NCBI GenBank assembly: GCA_945868435.1
Contig: CAMBLG010000002.1
Coordinates: forward strand, 1-64,000
Direction of reading: 5' to 3'
DNA from: an uncultured Lachnospiraceae bacterium
GTDB lineage: Bacteria > Bacillota > Clostridia > Lachnospirales > Lachnospiraceae
DNA: 64,000 bases
Shown here piece by piece: positions 18,087-26,576 of the stretch (position 1 is the stretch's first letter; every line of letters begins with the position of its first letter). The notes under the pieces were generated by a model that saw only the letters and a list, made by a program, of their open reading frames with translations, was not told where the DNA came from and ran no database searches. The translations under genes and the position numbers were made by a program.

Positions 18087-20528
18087 CTATGTATTCGAGC
18101 AAGCACGTAACAAAGCATTTTGCAGGCTATTATAACGTTCCCTATCTCTTTCATTTCTTAATCTTTTCAAGAATATCGTAATCTTGTTGTATGCCTCACC
18201 GCAATACTTTTGATACTGTGGCAACAAATTCTCTCGATTAATCTGTTCAACAAATCTTCTATCAACATATGTGTTAAATAAACGTATAGTTGTTTCTTCT
18301 CTATCTTTTTCCGAAAAAAGGGGTTGCATAGCTAAACGATGTGCTTTCTCAAAATCCTCACTTATATTTTTTGATTTGCCATATTTAATCTGCTCAAGAT
18401 AGATTCGAGCCTGTTGATTATCACATTGAAAAGGAACATTCACTTCATTCTCTCTAAATTTCCCATATGCAACATCAATATAATTTTGAGCAAGTTCAAA
18501 GTTCTTATAGCGCATACATGCTATAGAATACTGTAGCCAAAAAAAACTATTCTCTCTATAATACTCAATATCTTTGAGGGTATCATAATAATCCATAATA
18601 AAGCCAATATTGTCTCGTTTTCCATATAAAAAAGAATTCACATGTGAAAAAGAAACAATATTTTGTAATATACTTTCATATCTCACATTTTCAGAATATC
18701 TATTTGCATATATCGCAATCTTCTTCAGCGCATCAATAATCTCTGCAGAGTTATCGATGCCATTCAGAATGACCTTTGCTATAATTGACGATTTAATCCT
18801 GTAATCCATTTTCCCATTTGAGTCAAATGTTACCAATTCTTGAATAGCATCATTCTTAACAAATCGAACATCAAACATTCTTAGTTGATCTTCTATACTG
18901 CTTATATCCTTTATTCGTAATTCCAAGGACATGACTTTCGATATCAACATCAGAACAATAGCATGATAATCACTGGATTCCTCCTCTATCTTTTTGACTA
19001 TCTCATTAATCTTCTCTCTTATTGTCGTCGAATTGATAACTGCCAGCAAAATAGACTGTAATTCACAATTGCCCATTGTTTTTTTGGTTAATAACGCAAT
19101 TTTTTCTTTCATAGGCAGTGCTGTCATATTTCCCCAAAATTCATACCTTTGAAGAATATTATAACAATTCTGAATCTCCTTTCTACTCAATTTGTTGATA
19201 TCAAATATGACACTTTCCCCTGACTTAACATCAAACAACTCGCATGTCTCAATTAGTTTAACCTCATACACCATTGTTCTAGCCGTCAACACAAATGTTA
19301 AATCTTCGCAATTATGACGCGAAAAAATCCGCAAAACATCGATGTGATTAAAATAGTTTTCAATAATAACCACTTTAGGTCCTGTTTCCGACATAATCTT
19401 TTCAATATCAGCTATTTCTCGTTTGTTATTTTCTTCCAGTAGTGTATATACCGAAATCCCCTTTGAGTATAATTGTTGCTTCAGTTGTTCTAGAAAAATG
19501 CCTTTTCCATTTCCCAAGTTCGCATGAATAAAAACAAGCTTAATTCGCTTATCAATCGCATCAATAACATTATACACCTGATCCCTATATATTAGAGCTT
19601 TATATTTTCCTGCTTCTCTCCAAAATAGATTATTAGCTAATTCACCTCTCATCAACAACTCGTATACTTCTCTAGACGTCGCTTCTTTCTGGACATTTTT
19701 GCGAGAATTTCTTTCAAAACATATCAATCTATTCTCCTTATTTGTTTGAATAAACTCCGTCCTTTTGTATTCATCGAGTCCAATTGCAAATCTCTCTAGT
19801 CCAATATCTATAACAGTCCCAAATCTTCCCAGTTTCCGCTTCTTATCCTCAGTTATTCCTTCCTTTTCGATAAAAACCACTTTTTCTGCCAATGTTTTGT
19901 CTCGAAGTATTCTTTCCAAATCCAAATCATACTCTAGTGATAATCCTGTTACGATAATTCTTGTGGCACACTCTAAATCATCTTTTAACACACTTCCCCA
20001 CTGACTTGCTAATATATTATTCATAGACAAATAACTCGTTTTTGTAAGTTTGAATTCACTAAATAGACTCTTCTCATCAAGTCTGCCTAGATATCCATTT
20101 ATATATACACAGCACGCACCATAATCAATAAGTTTTTTAGTACTCTGATTAATCGTAACTGGCAGTAGTCTTCTGTCAGACGCCAATAATGGCACCTCAT
20201 CGTAATTCGTGGTATAGCATCGCATCCAAGGCATACTATATATTATTTTTACTGTTTCACTCAACTCACCAACATTAAACGTTTGCCTGAGCAGTTTAAT
20301 TAATTCATTTACCGTTTTGCGTTCAAGAAACGTTTCCGAAGCATCTTGCAAATCATATGGATTATCTGGGGCATTAATTCCGCATTGTTTATAAAGTAGT
20401 TCCGGTAACGCCGACCCAACTGGAAATGCATCCCCATTATGATTTTTCACACCAACATTAGCCCCAGATCCGGTAATTAAAACTGTATTTCCACTCAGTA
20501 TCTCTTTATAAATTTCTTTTATATTCAT
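18087..20528 (-). CDS. SIR2-STAND-TPR protein, candidate antiphage defence
   Basis: 813 residues. N-terminal SIR2-like domain (about 10-250) with the nucleotide loop LITGSGANVG and TTNYDEV (106-112). Where the family usually has the catalytic His-Gly, this protein reads YINGYLG (Asn144). A P-loop ATPase follows, with a variant Walker A HANLGNGKG (336-343) and Walker B-like KVVIIENY (about 383-390). The C-terminal ~250 residues are helical with TPR-like repeats. This order matches SIR2-STAND defence proteins (Avs5-type), in which sensing triggers NAD depletion. The missing His makes NADase activity uncertain. AAGGAG precedes the start. Confidence 0.7.
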   Translation of the reverse strand: MNIKEIYKEILSGNTVLITGSGANVGVKNHNGDAFPVGSALPELLYKQCGINAPDNPYDLQDASETFLERKTVNELIKLLRQTFNVGELSETVKIIYSMPWMRCYTTNYDEVPLLASDRRLLPVTINQSTKKLIDYGACCVYINGYLGRLDEKSLFSEFKLTKTSYLSMNNILASQWGSVLKDDLECATRIIVTGLSLEYDLDLERILRDKTLAEKVVFIEKEGITEDKKRKLGRFGTVIDIGLERFAIGLDEYKRTEFIQTNKENRLICFERNSRKNVQKEATSREVYELLMRGELANNLFWREAGKYKALIYRDQVYNVIDAIDKRIKLVFIHANLGNGKGIFLEQLKQQLYSKGISVYTLLEENNKREIADIEKIMSETGPKVVIIENYFNHIDVLRIFSRHNCEDLTFVLTARTMVYEVKLIETCELFDVKSGESVIFDINKLSRKEIQNCYNILQRYEFWGNMTALPMKEKIALLTKKTMGNCELQSILLAVINSTTIREKINEIVKKIEEESSDYHAIVLMLISKVMSLELRIKDISSIEDQLRMFDVRFVKNDAIQELVTFDSNGKMDYRIKSSIIAKVILNGIDNSAEIIDALKKIAIYANRYSENVRYESILQNIVSFSHVNSFLYGKRDNIGFIMDYYDTLKDIEYYRENSFFWLQYSIACMRYKNFELAQNYIDVAYGKFRENEVNVPFQCDNQQARIYLEQIKYGKSKNISEDFEKAHRLAMQPLFSEKDREETTIRLFNTYVDRRFVEQINRENLLPQYQKYCGEAYNKITIFLKRLRNERDRERYNSLQNALLRACSNT

Positions 20529-20668
20529 ATCTTTCTCCTTATCTTATCGTACTAATTCGCATATATTTTCCTTCTACACAAATGCCATTCCTGTCTCTTT
20601 TGCCAATAATCTTCCAAATAGTCTCTAACCCCATAATTAACTATCATTTCTTTTGTTCCTCCCTACAA

Positions 20669-21385
20669 CTAAACAAACATGTATTTTTGTTTCTCCGGCA
20701 AATACTTCTCCAATTCCTCTACCAACTCATACACCTTGGTTCCCGGAGCGATCTCTGTTGGTGTCTTACCTTCTCCATCCTTTATAATTCGCTTCGCATA
20801 TCGAATCGCTAGCCTCGGATTCCCATACTCCATCAGAATCTCAAAGATATTATTCATATTCTTGTGATACTTTCCGATTCCTAGTTCTTTAAACTTGTCA
20901 TTCAAAAATGCAATATACTCTGTTCTATGGTTATTCGCCGTGTAATATGCAAAGTGAAGCAGAAACCAAAACTCAATACACTCGTTACTCCATGCAGTAT
21001 GGTATTGCAATTCCGGATTTTCTTTGTTTAAACTCTCCGCACGCTCTACAACACCATTAAATCGTTCTGGTGGGAAGCTGTCCTTATCATAAACGCACCA
21101 GATTTGTCCCTTTTTGATTTTATTCTTCTTTACATAGTCTTCTGCCATTCCGATTACTCGCATGGTTTCTGCCTGACAAGGCTCAATCTCTATCAAGACC
21201 ATATCCTTATAGATTGGATTTTCCTCTATCAATTTCTTGAAGCCCGCAAAATACAAAGGTTCCGTCTGCTGTCCTTCACAGAAGATATAGTACCGGTACT
21301 GCTTCATCTCCAAATATTCTTGGCGACGTTTCTTCTTCCAATCAAGCTTGCTTGATTTTTTTCCGATTCCGGCTTTTTTAGGCAT
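20669..21385 (-). CDS. RloB-family protein (AbiLii-like)
   Basis: 238 residues. A basic N-terminus is followed by a TOPRIM-like core: IFCEGQQTEPLYF with the acidic Glu, VYDKDSFP with the Asp-x-Asp pair, then SNECIEFWFLLHF, a recurrent RloB feature. It overlaps the upstream RloA gene by 8 bases, so the two are translationally coupled. RloA/RloB pairs correspond to the lactococcal abortive-infection system AbiL; RloB is probably the nuclease partner. The start follows GGGGGAAAG. Confidence 0.82.
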   Translation of the reverse strand: MPKKAGIGKKSSKLDWKKKRRQEYLEMKQYRYYIFCEGQQTEPLYFAGFKKLIEENPIYKDMVLIEIEPCQAETMRVIGMAEDYVKKNKIKKGQIWCVYDKDSFPPERFNGVVERAESLNKENPELQYHTAWSNECIEFWFLLHFAYYTANNHRTEYIAFLNDKFKELGIGKYHKNMNNIFEILMEYGNPRLAIRYAKRIIKDGEGKTPTEIAPGTKVYELVEELEKYLPEKQKYMFV

Positions 21386-22601
21386 TGACTTTCCCCCAAT
21401 CTATAATTCTTCTGAGGTACGGATCAGCACCGTACTTACCTTCAAGATACTGCTTATCGAACTTGGCATCTTTTCTGACAGCTTCACCTTTTTCATTCTT
21501 GAACTCTACCAGAGAATACAACTTGGAATTCTGCGCATTCCCCTTTGCCACAAACCAAATCTCATCTCTACGGAATACTTCGCTGTTCATGGTAGATAAA
21601 TCATGGGATGTGAATATTAGCTGTGCTTTATGTCTGTTGATGTTCATATCATTAAACATCATGATAATATGACGCAGCAACACCGGGTGAATCTTCGCAT
21701 CCAATTCATCAATCACAAGCACAGTTCCATCAAGCAAACTTGCCGCTATAAACGGAAGCAGACCAAACAACTTCTTTGTTCCGCTGGATTCATCAGATAG
21801 GCTAAGCTCTGTTTCCACATCACCTACAAGGTGTTTTGTAAACACTTCTATCCTATCGTTCTCTTTTTCTTCCACTCTGAAATCAACGATATCCAAATCC
21901 ATTTCCTGAATCATTTCAAGCATCAGATGCTTCACATCTTCTGATGTGGATATTGCCATTCTAAGCTCCTGAATAGGATTACCATAATTCAAGAAATCCA
22001 CGCCGAACTCGAACCAATTCAATACATCCTTTACTACTGCATTTCCCTTATAGGCGATACCTAAATAGGAAAGCAAGGTAAGTGTCTTAGATAAATCATC
22101 ACTGACTTTCAGTTTCGCAAATGCCCCCTTTAAAACAATCCCTTTATCGTCTCTTGTGTATAATGCAGAACGTCTTCCGGTCTCAAGCTTCACTCTGTCC
22201 AAGCTCTCATATATAACCACATCACGCTTCACATGCAAGATATATCTGTACTCTGCAGACTCTGTACGGAAAAACAGTTCAAACTCTGTTGGTTCATTTT
22301 TACTATCCGAAAAAGCAAATGGCTCGACGATAATTCTTTTTTGTAAAAGAACCTTATCTTCGTTGTCTTCTGTGGCATACAACGGGCGCAGAATTTTTGC
22401 AACCAATGTGTGCAACGCTGCCAGAACATTGGATTTTCCTCCACCATTAGGACCGTAAATGGCAGACACCGGTAAATACATCTCACCATCCTGGTCTTTG
22501 ATTATTCTATCTTCATGCTCCGAGATTGCTGCTGCCTGCATATCAAAGGTCACTTCATCTCTTATACTCTTGTAATTCTTCACAGTAAACTGACATAACA
22601 T
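21378..22601 (-). CDS. RloA-family AAA15 ATPase (AbiLi-like)
   Basis: 407 residues. SMC/OLD-type ATPase with the opening FTVKNYKSIRDEVTFDM, Walker A YGPNGGGKSN (49-58), a signature-like LSDESSGTKKLFG, Walker B TVLVIDELDAKIHP and switch IFTSHD. The ATPase probably senses phage infection and licenses the RloB effector encoded in the overlapping next gene. GGAGGG precedes the start. Together with the SIR2-STAND gene downstream it makes the left half of the element a small defence island. Confidence 0.85.
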   Translation of the reverse strand: MLCQFTVKNYKSIRDEVTFDMQAAAISEHEDRIIKDQDGEMYLPVSAIYGPNGGGKSNVLAALHTLVAKILRPLYATEDNEDKVLLQKRIIVEPFAFSDSKNEPTEFELFFRTESAEYRYILHVKRDVVIYESLDRVKLETGRRSALYTRDDKGIVLKGAFAKLKVSDDLSKTLTLLSYLGIAYKGNAVVKDVLNWFEFGVDFLNYGNPIQELRMAISTSEDVKHLMLEMIQEMDLDIVDFRVEEKENDRIEVFTKHLVGDVETELSLSDESSGTKKLFGLLPFIAASLLDGTVLVIDELDAKIHPVLLRHIIMMFNDMNINRHKAQLIFTSHDLSTMNSEVFRRDEIWFVAKGNAQNSKLYSLVEFKNEKGEAVRKDAKFDKQYLEGKYGADPYLRRIIDWGKVNA

Positions 22602-22743
22602 ATCTTTTACCCTCCATTCTATCTATATTATATCCCGTTTTTCTCATTTCGCAACATATATTTGAGATTTTGTCTCATATTTTGTTTTGAAAATGCAGTT
22701 TTACCTCTCATAGAAACCCTCTCATAGAAAAAGCAAGGCATCT

Positions 22744-22968
22744 CTACCTTGCTTTTCTCCGTCTTATACTCACCGATTCTTCCACCTTTTCTATCTCCTC
22801 CGGTTCTGCTATGTATTCGCCATCTTCGACACACCGTGCTGCAACTTCTTCAATCGCGCGTTCCACTTTGCCTGCATTTGCTTCAATCAAAAGCTTACAC
22901 AAGAAATTAGCGGTATCTTCCGCCGAATTTGGATTATGAAAGCGATAATTCAATTTTCTTTGTTTCAA
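22744..22968 (-). CDS. Small conserved element protein
   Basis: 74 residues starting at a TTG with a very strong AAGGAGGTGGAG leader. The opening RKLNYRFHNPNSAEDTANFL and the following LLIEANAGKVERAIEE recall short proteins I have seen near serine recombinases in Lachnospiraceae elements. The C-terminus is acidic then basic. Function unknown. It lies between the defence genes and a long hairpin-rich gap, a place where a regulator or directionality factor might sit. Confidence 0.55.
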   Translation of the reverse strand: MKQRKLNYRFHNPNSAEDTANFLCKLLIEANAGKVERAIEEVAARCVEDGEYIAEPEEIEKVEESVSIRRRKAR

Positions 22969-23499
22969 GCGGAATCTCCACCTCCTTCTCTTGCTTGTCT
23001 TACTTTTTCAATACTATGAGATTGATTCTCAGGTTAGACCTATTTTCGTTTTTCATTAAGTACTTAGGGTTCGAAAAAGCTGATTACAAATTTTATGCAA
23101 TATATTTTGAAAAAAATATGGTCAAGCGCATTGACAAAATGTGTCAATGCAGTGACCACGCAAAAATAGAGGTCAATTGCGTTGACCTCTAATATTCCTT
23201 GATTTTATGCGGTTTTTAAGAGATTGGGGCAAGTGTCATGACCGTTGACCACACTACAAAATAAAGAAGAACAGGATACGCCTAAAGTTGCATTGTCAAC
23301 TCGGCTGACGCTTCCAAACTCCTATGTCGTTTGCTTTAGGGGATCCCTATGACCCATGTTTATACACCTTTGGTCTCGGGGACCAAAAGAACCTTTAACC
23401 TTTTAGCCCCTGCTGAATAAGTGGTTGCCATGGCAACAAGTCTACCACATGCTACTTATGTAAAGAAAGTGGTGCAAATTTTTACACAAAGCTTCCTTA
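22969..23499. other. Noncoding, hairpin-rich region with clustered TTGAC motifs
   Basis: About 530 bases with no credible gene. It has several inverted repeats: an imperfect long one around 23112-23158 (TGGTCA...TGACCA arms), GAGGTCAA/TTGACCTC (about 23170-23190), TTGGTC/GACCAA (about 23371-23387) and the palindrome GTTGCCATGGCAAC (about 23422-23435). TTGACC or GGTCAA half sites recur at least four times in 140 bases. It looks like a control or replication/transfer region, or a structured RNA; the sequence alone does not decide. Confidence 0.45.
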
Positions 23500-23715
23500 C
23501 TATTTCCTTACTTTGACCAACAAAAAATCCGGCTTATGGAATAAATCTTTGTAATCAGGATACTTCTCAAGCAATTCCGTCGTAGGGAAAGGTTCAATCA
23601 TCTTCTCAATGGAAGCAGGTATTTCAAATAAATTATTGGCGTTTACTTCATTGTCCCTTATTTTCTTATACCCCTCAAAAAAGATTTCATTATCATATAT
23701 ATTCTGCTGTGCCAT
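23500..23715 (-). pseudogene. Methyltransferase with in-frame internal deletion
   Basis: 71 codons. The first ~34 residues (MAQQNIYDNEIFFEGYKKIR, then NEVNANNLFEIPA) are the usual start of a class I SAM-dependent methyltransferase. The last ~37 (IEKMIEPFPTTELLEKYPDY and the tail FHKPDFLLVKVRK) are the usual end. The SAM-binding core (about 170 residues with a DLGCG-type motif) is missing and the two ends are joined in frame. The product cannot be a working methyltransferase. Confidence 0.7.
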
Positions 23716-23727
23716 TCTAATTCTCCT

Positions 23728-24120
23728 CTACAATCTATCCCTAATTTTCTCTGCAACCCTCTCAGAATACTCTGACTCACCCTCAGGATATGTCCAACCA
23801 AAGCCATAATTATCGTATCTCGGAAATACATGAAAATGAGCATGTCCATAATCGCAAAACTTTCCACCGTTTTGCATAGTACTATAGCCGTCATTTCCAT
23901 AAATATACTTCAATGCGACAACAATCTTTCTCGCCACACCCATAATATCTATGATTTCATCATCTGACAACTTTTCTATAGAATCAACGTGCTGCTTTGG
24001 TACAATAAGTACATGACCTTCATGAATAGGATCTATATCCAAAAATGAAATCACCTGCTCATCTTCATATACAACATAAGCAGGTAACTATTTATTTATT
24101 ATCTTGCAAAAATCACACAT
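23728..24120 (-). pseudogene. HIT-family hydrolase with a nonsense codon
   Basis: From the ATG at 24120 the frame reads MCDFCKIINK, then TAG (24090-24088), then LPAYVVYEDEQVISFLDID and a complete HIT domain with the histidine triad HAHFHVFPR. The normal protein has Glu or Gln at the stop position. Downstream translation could restart at the GTG at 24054, giving 108 residues that keep the triad but lose the N-terminal Cys pair. The 5' end overlaps the C15-like gene by 8 bases. Confidence 0.75.
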
Positions 24121-24574
24121 TTTCAATTTCCTCCATACTCTTCACAATTTTCTCCATCGTATGTTCGGACATATTCTTTAGTGATGGAATATGAATAAAC
24201 ACTGCTTTGCCAGAAACTTTTTGTAGCATATAAAAGTATGCAGCATTGCACAGGTATTTTGTTGGTATCTCTGAGATAACACACTGAACACCACTCTCTA
24301 TCAGGCACCTGCACATTTCATCACAGTCTATCTTGGTGGCTCTTTCTTCACCGTCCCATTCTGCAATACTCTCAATCCTAACTGTATTCTTTAAGCTTGT
24401 ATCTAAGCCAAACATTACAACCAAGTCATATTTGTCTGTAACATTCATAATATCTTTTTTCAAACCATCATATGAATTGGTCAAAAACAATTTCTGTCCA
24501 GAAATCTTGGATAGCAAATAATACGAAGAGTTGTTTTTCCCTTTGAATCCTGTACATAAAACTTTCATTTTCAC
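24113..24574 (-). CDS. Pyroglutamyl-peptidase (C15)-like protein
   Basis: 153 residues starting at a GTG with GGGAGAATTG upstream. It resembles a short peptidase C15 protein: VLCTGFKGKNNSS at the start, a strand-turn VVMFGLD, the catalytic-type Cys in YLCNAAYFYML and a His in VFIHIPSL. Typical pyroglutamyl peptidases have about 200-215 residues, so this is a reduced version that may act on another substrate. It overlaps the HIT gene and follows the kinase gene by 15 bases, so the group is transcribed together. Confidence 0.6.
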   Translation of the reverse strand: MKMKVLCTGFKGKNNSSYYLLSKISGQKLFLTNSYDGLKKDIMNVTDKYDLVVMFGLDTSLKNTVRIESIAEWDGEERATKIDCDEMCRCLIESGVQCVISEIPTKYLCNAAYFYMLQKVSGKAVFIHIPSLKNMSEHTMEKIVKSMEEIENV

Positions 24575-24589
24575 ACTTACAATTCTCCC

Positions 24590-25378
24590 TTAAAATAGTT
24601 CATCCAACAAAATATAATACCTTATCTTTTTCCAGTCAGGCTTGACGTCAAGTTTTTCAAAGAACTTATCAGTGTCTAAACCTTCACAGGCTGCTCTACC
24701 ATATATTCCTTTAAAATTATTGCTAAGACTTCTGTAACAAAGAGCAATATCCTGATATCTGTCTGCAATACAAATTTTACCCAAATCAATAAAACCGGAT
24801 ACATCCTTACCCATAAAGAAAATATTAGGCAAACATAAATCCCCATGAGAAAGCACCAAATCCTCCTCCGGACGATTTTCTATCAACCACTCCAATAACT
24901 CTTTTGGATTTTTAAAACCATCTCCCCCAAAAGTATCCGGCTGAACATTTTCCATATCCACTAAATCATGTTCCACATTATATCTTGCCATTTCTAATTT
25001 TTTATCAAGGTTTATAATACTTGGACAATCTGATATGTCAACTTCCCATAACATATGAATCGCCTTTGCAAGCAAATCCGTCAATAACTCTGGAGCCTTC
25101 ATATAGTAATCATCGCATGCCATTGCACCACTAATTCTTGACATAAGTAAATAACTTTTCGAATCATCTTTTTCATAAGCAAGAACTTCAGGTATTAAAA
25201 GTTTCCCTTGAAGCCATTTCATCATTAAATACTCATTCTCTGATTCACTACCTGCTGCTTGAATTTTTAGAACCTTATCCTCAAACACATAAACTGAACT
25301 GCCGGACATTCCAACATTGTCTATAATATATTTTTCATTACCAATTATTTTTTGTATTTTACTCGGTATTTGTATCAT
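24590..25378 (-). CDS. APH(3')-like aminoglycoside phosphotransferase
   Basis: 262 residues, the length of APH(3') enzymes. Kinase signatures are present: ATP-site Lys in DKVLKIQ, catalytic loop LVLSHGDLCLPNIFF with Asp180 and Asn185, metal-binding SGFIDLG with Asp198, and the C-terminus KPDWKKIRYYILLDELF, which closely follows the end of APH(3')-III. If active it would phosphorylate kanamycin/neomycin-type drugs. Overall divergence and the loss of some substrate-loop residues mean resistance is not certain. Preceded by GAGGATAACAAA. Confidence 0.8.
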   Translation of the reverse strand: MIQIPSKIQKIIGNEKYIIDNVGMSGSSVYVFEDKVLKIQAAGSESENEYLMMKWLQGKLLIPEVLAYEKDDSKSYLLMSRISGAMACDDYYMKAPELLTDLLAKAIHMLWEVDISDCPSIINLDKKLEMARYNVEHDLVDMENVQPDTFGGDGFKNPKELLEWLIENRPEEDLVLSHGDLCLPNIFFMGKDVSGFIDLGKICIADRYQDIALCYRSLSNNFKGIYGRAACEGLDTDKFFEKLDVKPDWKKIRYYILLDELF

Positions 25379-25430
25379 TTTGTTATCCTCAAATTAAATG
25401 TTTTTTCATTCAGCAACAAAACTTCATATT

Positions 25431-25919
25431 TTATCTATCTCTCTCTTCGATAACATGTATCGTTTGCCTTTCACCGATAATCCTATCTATACATTCTCTT
25501 ATAAATGTTGGCTTAATTTCATTTTCTTTTATTTCATCTATTGGTAGCCACACCAACTCTTCGCCTTCATCTGTCATATTTTTGCAGACATCCAAGCCAT
25601 TATCCAAAATATTCATGTAATAATAAAACTCTATTGTATGGCAGTTAAGTCCATCAATTTTTCCGCCTTTGCCTTTAAAGAAATTTTCGCATACAACCGC
25701 AAGATGATCAACACATGCAGTTATACCTGATTCCTCAAGTATCTCTCTTTCTATACACGACTCGGATGTTTCGCCCAAGTGAACTCCACCACCAATCATA
25801 TAATAGTAATCACCTATAGCACTCTTAACAAAAAGCATTTTATTATCTTTAATCAAGATTCCGCCTGTGCGATATCTAAACCAATTATCTCCTTTTTCAA
25901 AACCGCAATCGTACTTCAT
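25431..25919 (-). CDS. NUDIX hydrolase of the spoIIID element
   Basis: 162 residues from the ATG at 25919 (GGGGGC upstream). Complete NUDIX box GGGVHLGETSESCIEREILE followed by ESGI. The N-terminal RYRTGGILIKDNKMLFVKS matches the NUDIX gene at 12694-13176 in the other island. Its promoter seems to be the TATAAT beside the hairpin repeat at 25963-26002. Substrate unknown. Confidence 0.85.
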   Translation of the reverse strand: MKYDCGFEKGDNWFRYRTGGILIKDNKMLFVKSAIGDYYYMIGGGVHLGETSESCIEREILEESGITACVDHLAVVCENFFKGKGGKIDGLNCHTIEFYYYMNILDNGLDVCKNMTDEGEELVWLPIDEIKENEIKPTFIRECIDRIIGERQTIHVIEERDR

Positions 25920-25962
25920 ATATGCCCCCAGCAATTATATATTTCCAACTTCATCATTTCCC

Positions 25963-26002
25963 ATTATATCAAAAACACTCCCGGATTTCCACCGGGAGTG
26001 TT
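25963..26002 (-). repeat. Hairpin-promoter repeat, copy 1
   Basis: Inverted repeat AACACTCCCGG (25974-25984 with 25992-26002), loop ATTTCCA, followed on the minus strand by TTTTTGA and TATAAT (25963-25968). It can end transcription of the S41 fragment and start that of the NUDIX gene. See copies at 26494 and 27935. Confidence 0.7.
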
Positions 26003-26039
26003 TTTATCTATTCATTCTCTGTTTTAAAATAAAATGCTG

Positions 26040-26459
26040 TCAAATTCTGACCGTTGCCAAATAAATGTTTTCATGGGGTATTTTGTCAGCGAAGGCAACT
26101 ATTAAGTCTTCAATAGACGCTCCTTCCACGCTCATTATCCGCGCATGTTTCGGAATATCCTCATATCCATCTTTCAAGATTAGCTCATTATCATCAGTTC
26201 CACTCCAACAACATTTTAGATTCAAGCATAAATCCTGTGGTGTATAGGGAACCTCTATATTCGTGTGTCCATCTTGGAAAAAGGTCGTTAATTCTGTTGC
26301 TACATCTATAAAACTGTCATAATCATACACCACTTCGCATATGGCTATATATAATGCTTCTAATTCAGCTTTTTTCTTCTCGACCATTTTTATAGACGGA
26401 TGATTCAATAATGCTGAATATAAATATTCTAGATCTTCTTTATAGTCGTTTGTTTCCAT
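26040..26459 (-). pseudogene. N-terminal fragment of an S41-type peptidase
   Basis: 139 codons. The segment FFQDGHTNIEVPYTP and the following strand pattern (RIMSVEGASIEDLI) match the N-terminal part of tail-specific (S41) peptidases. The frame ends at KIPHENIYLATVRI; the PDZ-distal catalytic domain with its Ser/Lys is missing. So the gene has lost its 3' two thirds. It is followed by hairpin repeat copy 1. Confidence 0.6.
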
Positions 26460-26493
26460 TTATACACCTACTTAATCTCCAGATTTATTTTCT

Positions 26494-26534
26494 ATTATAC
26501 CAAAAACACTCCCAAGTTTCTACCTGGGAGTGTT
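26494..26534 (-). repeat. Hairpin-promoter repeat, copy 2
   Basis: Inverted repeat AACACTCCCA (26505-26514 with 26525-26534) with loop AGTTTCTACC, followed on the minus strand by TTTTTGG and TATAAT (26494-26499). Located between the ECF sigma gene and the S41 fragment. Confidence 0.7.
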
Positions 26535-26576
26535 CCTACTTTTACCCTATCTGATTAAAATAAGTATTTTGAATAA

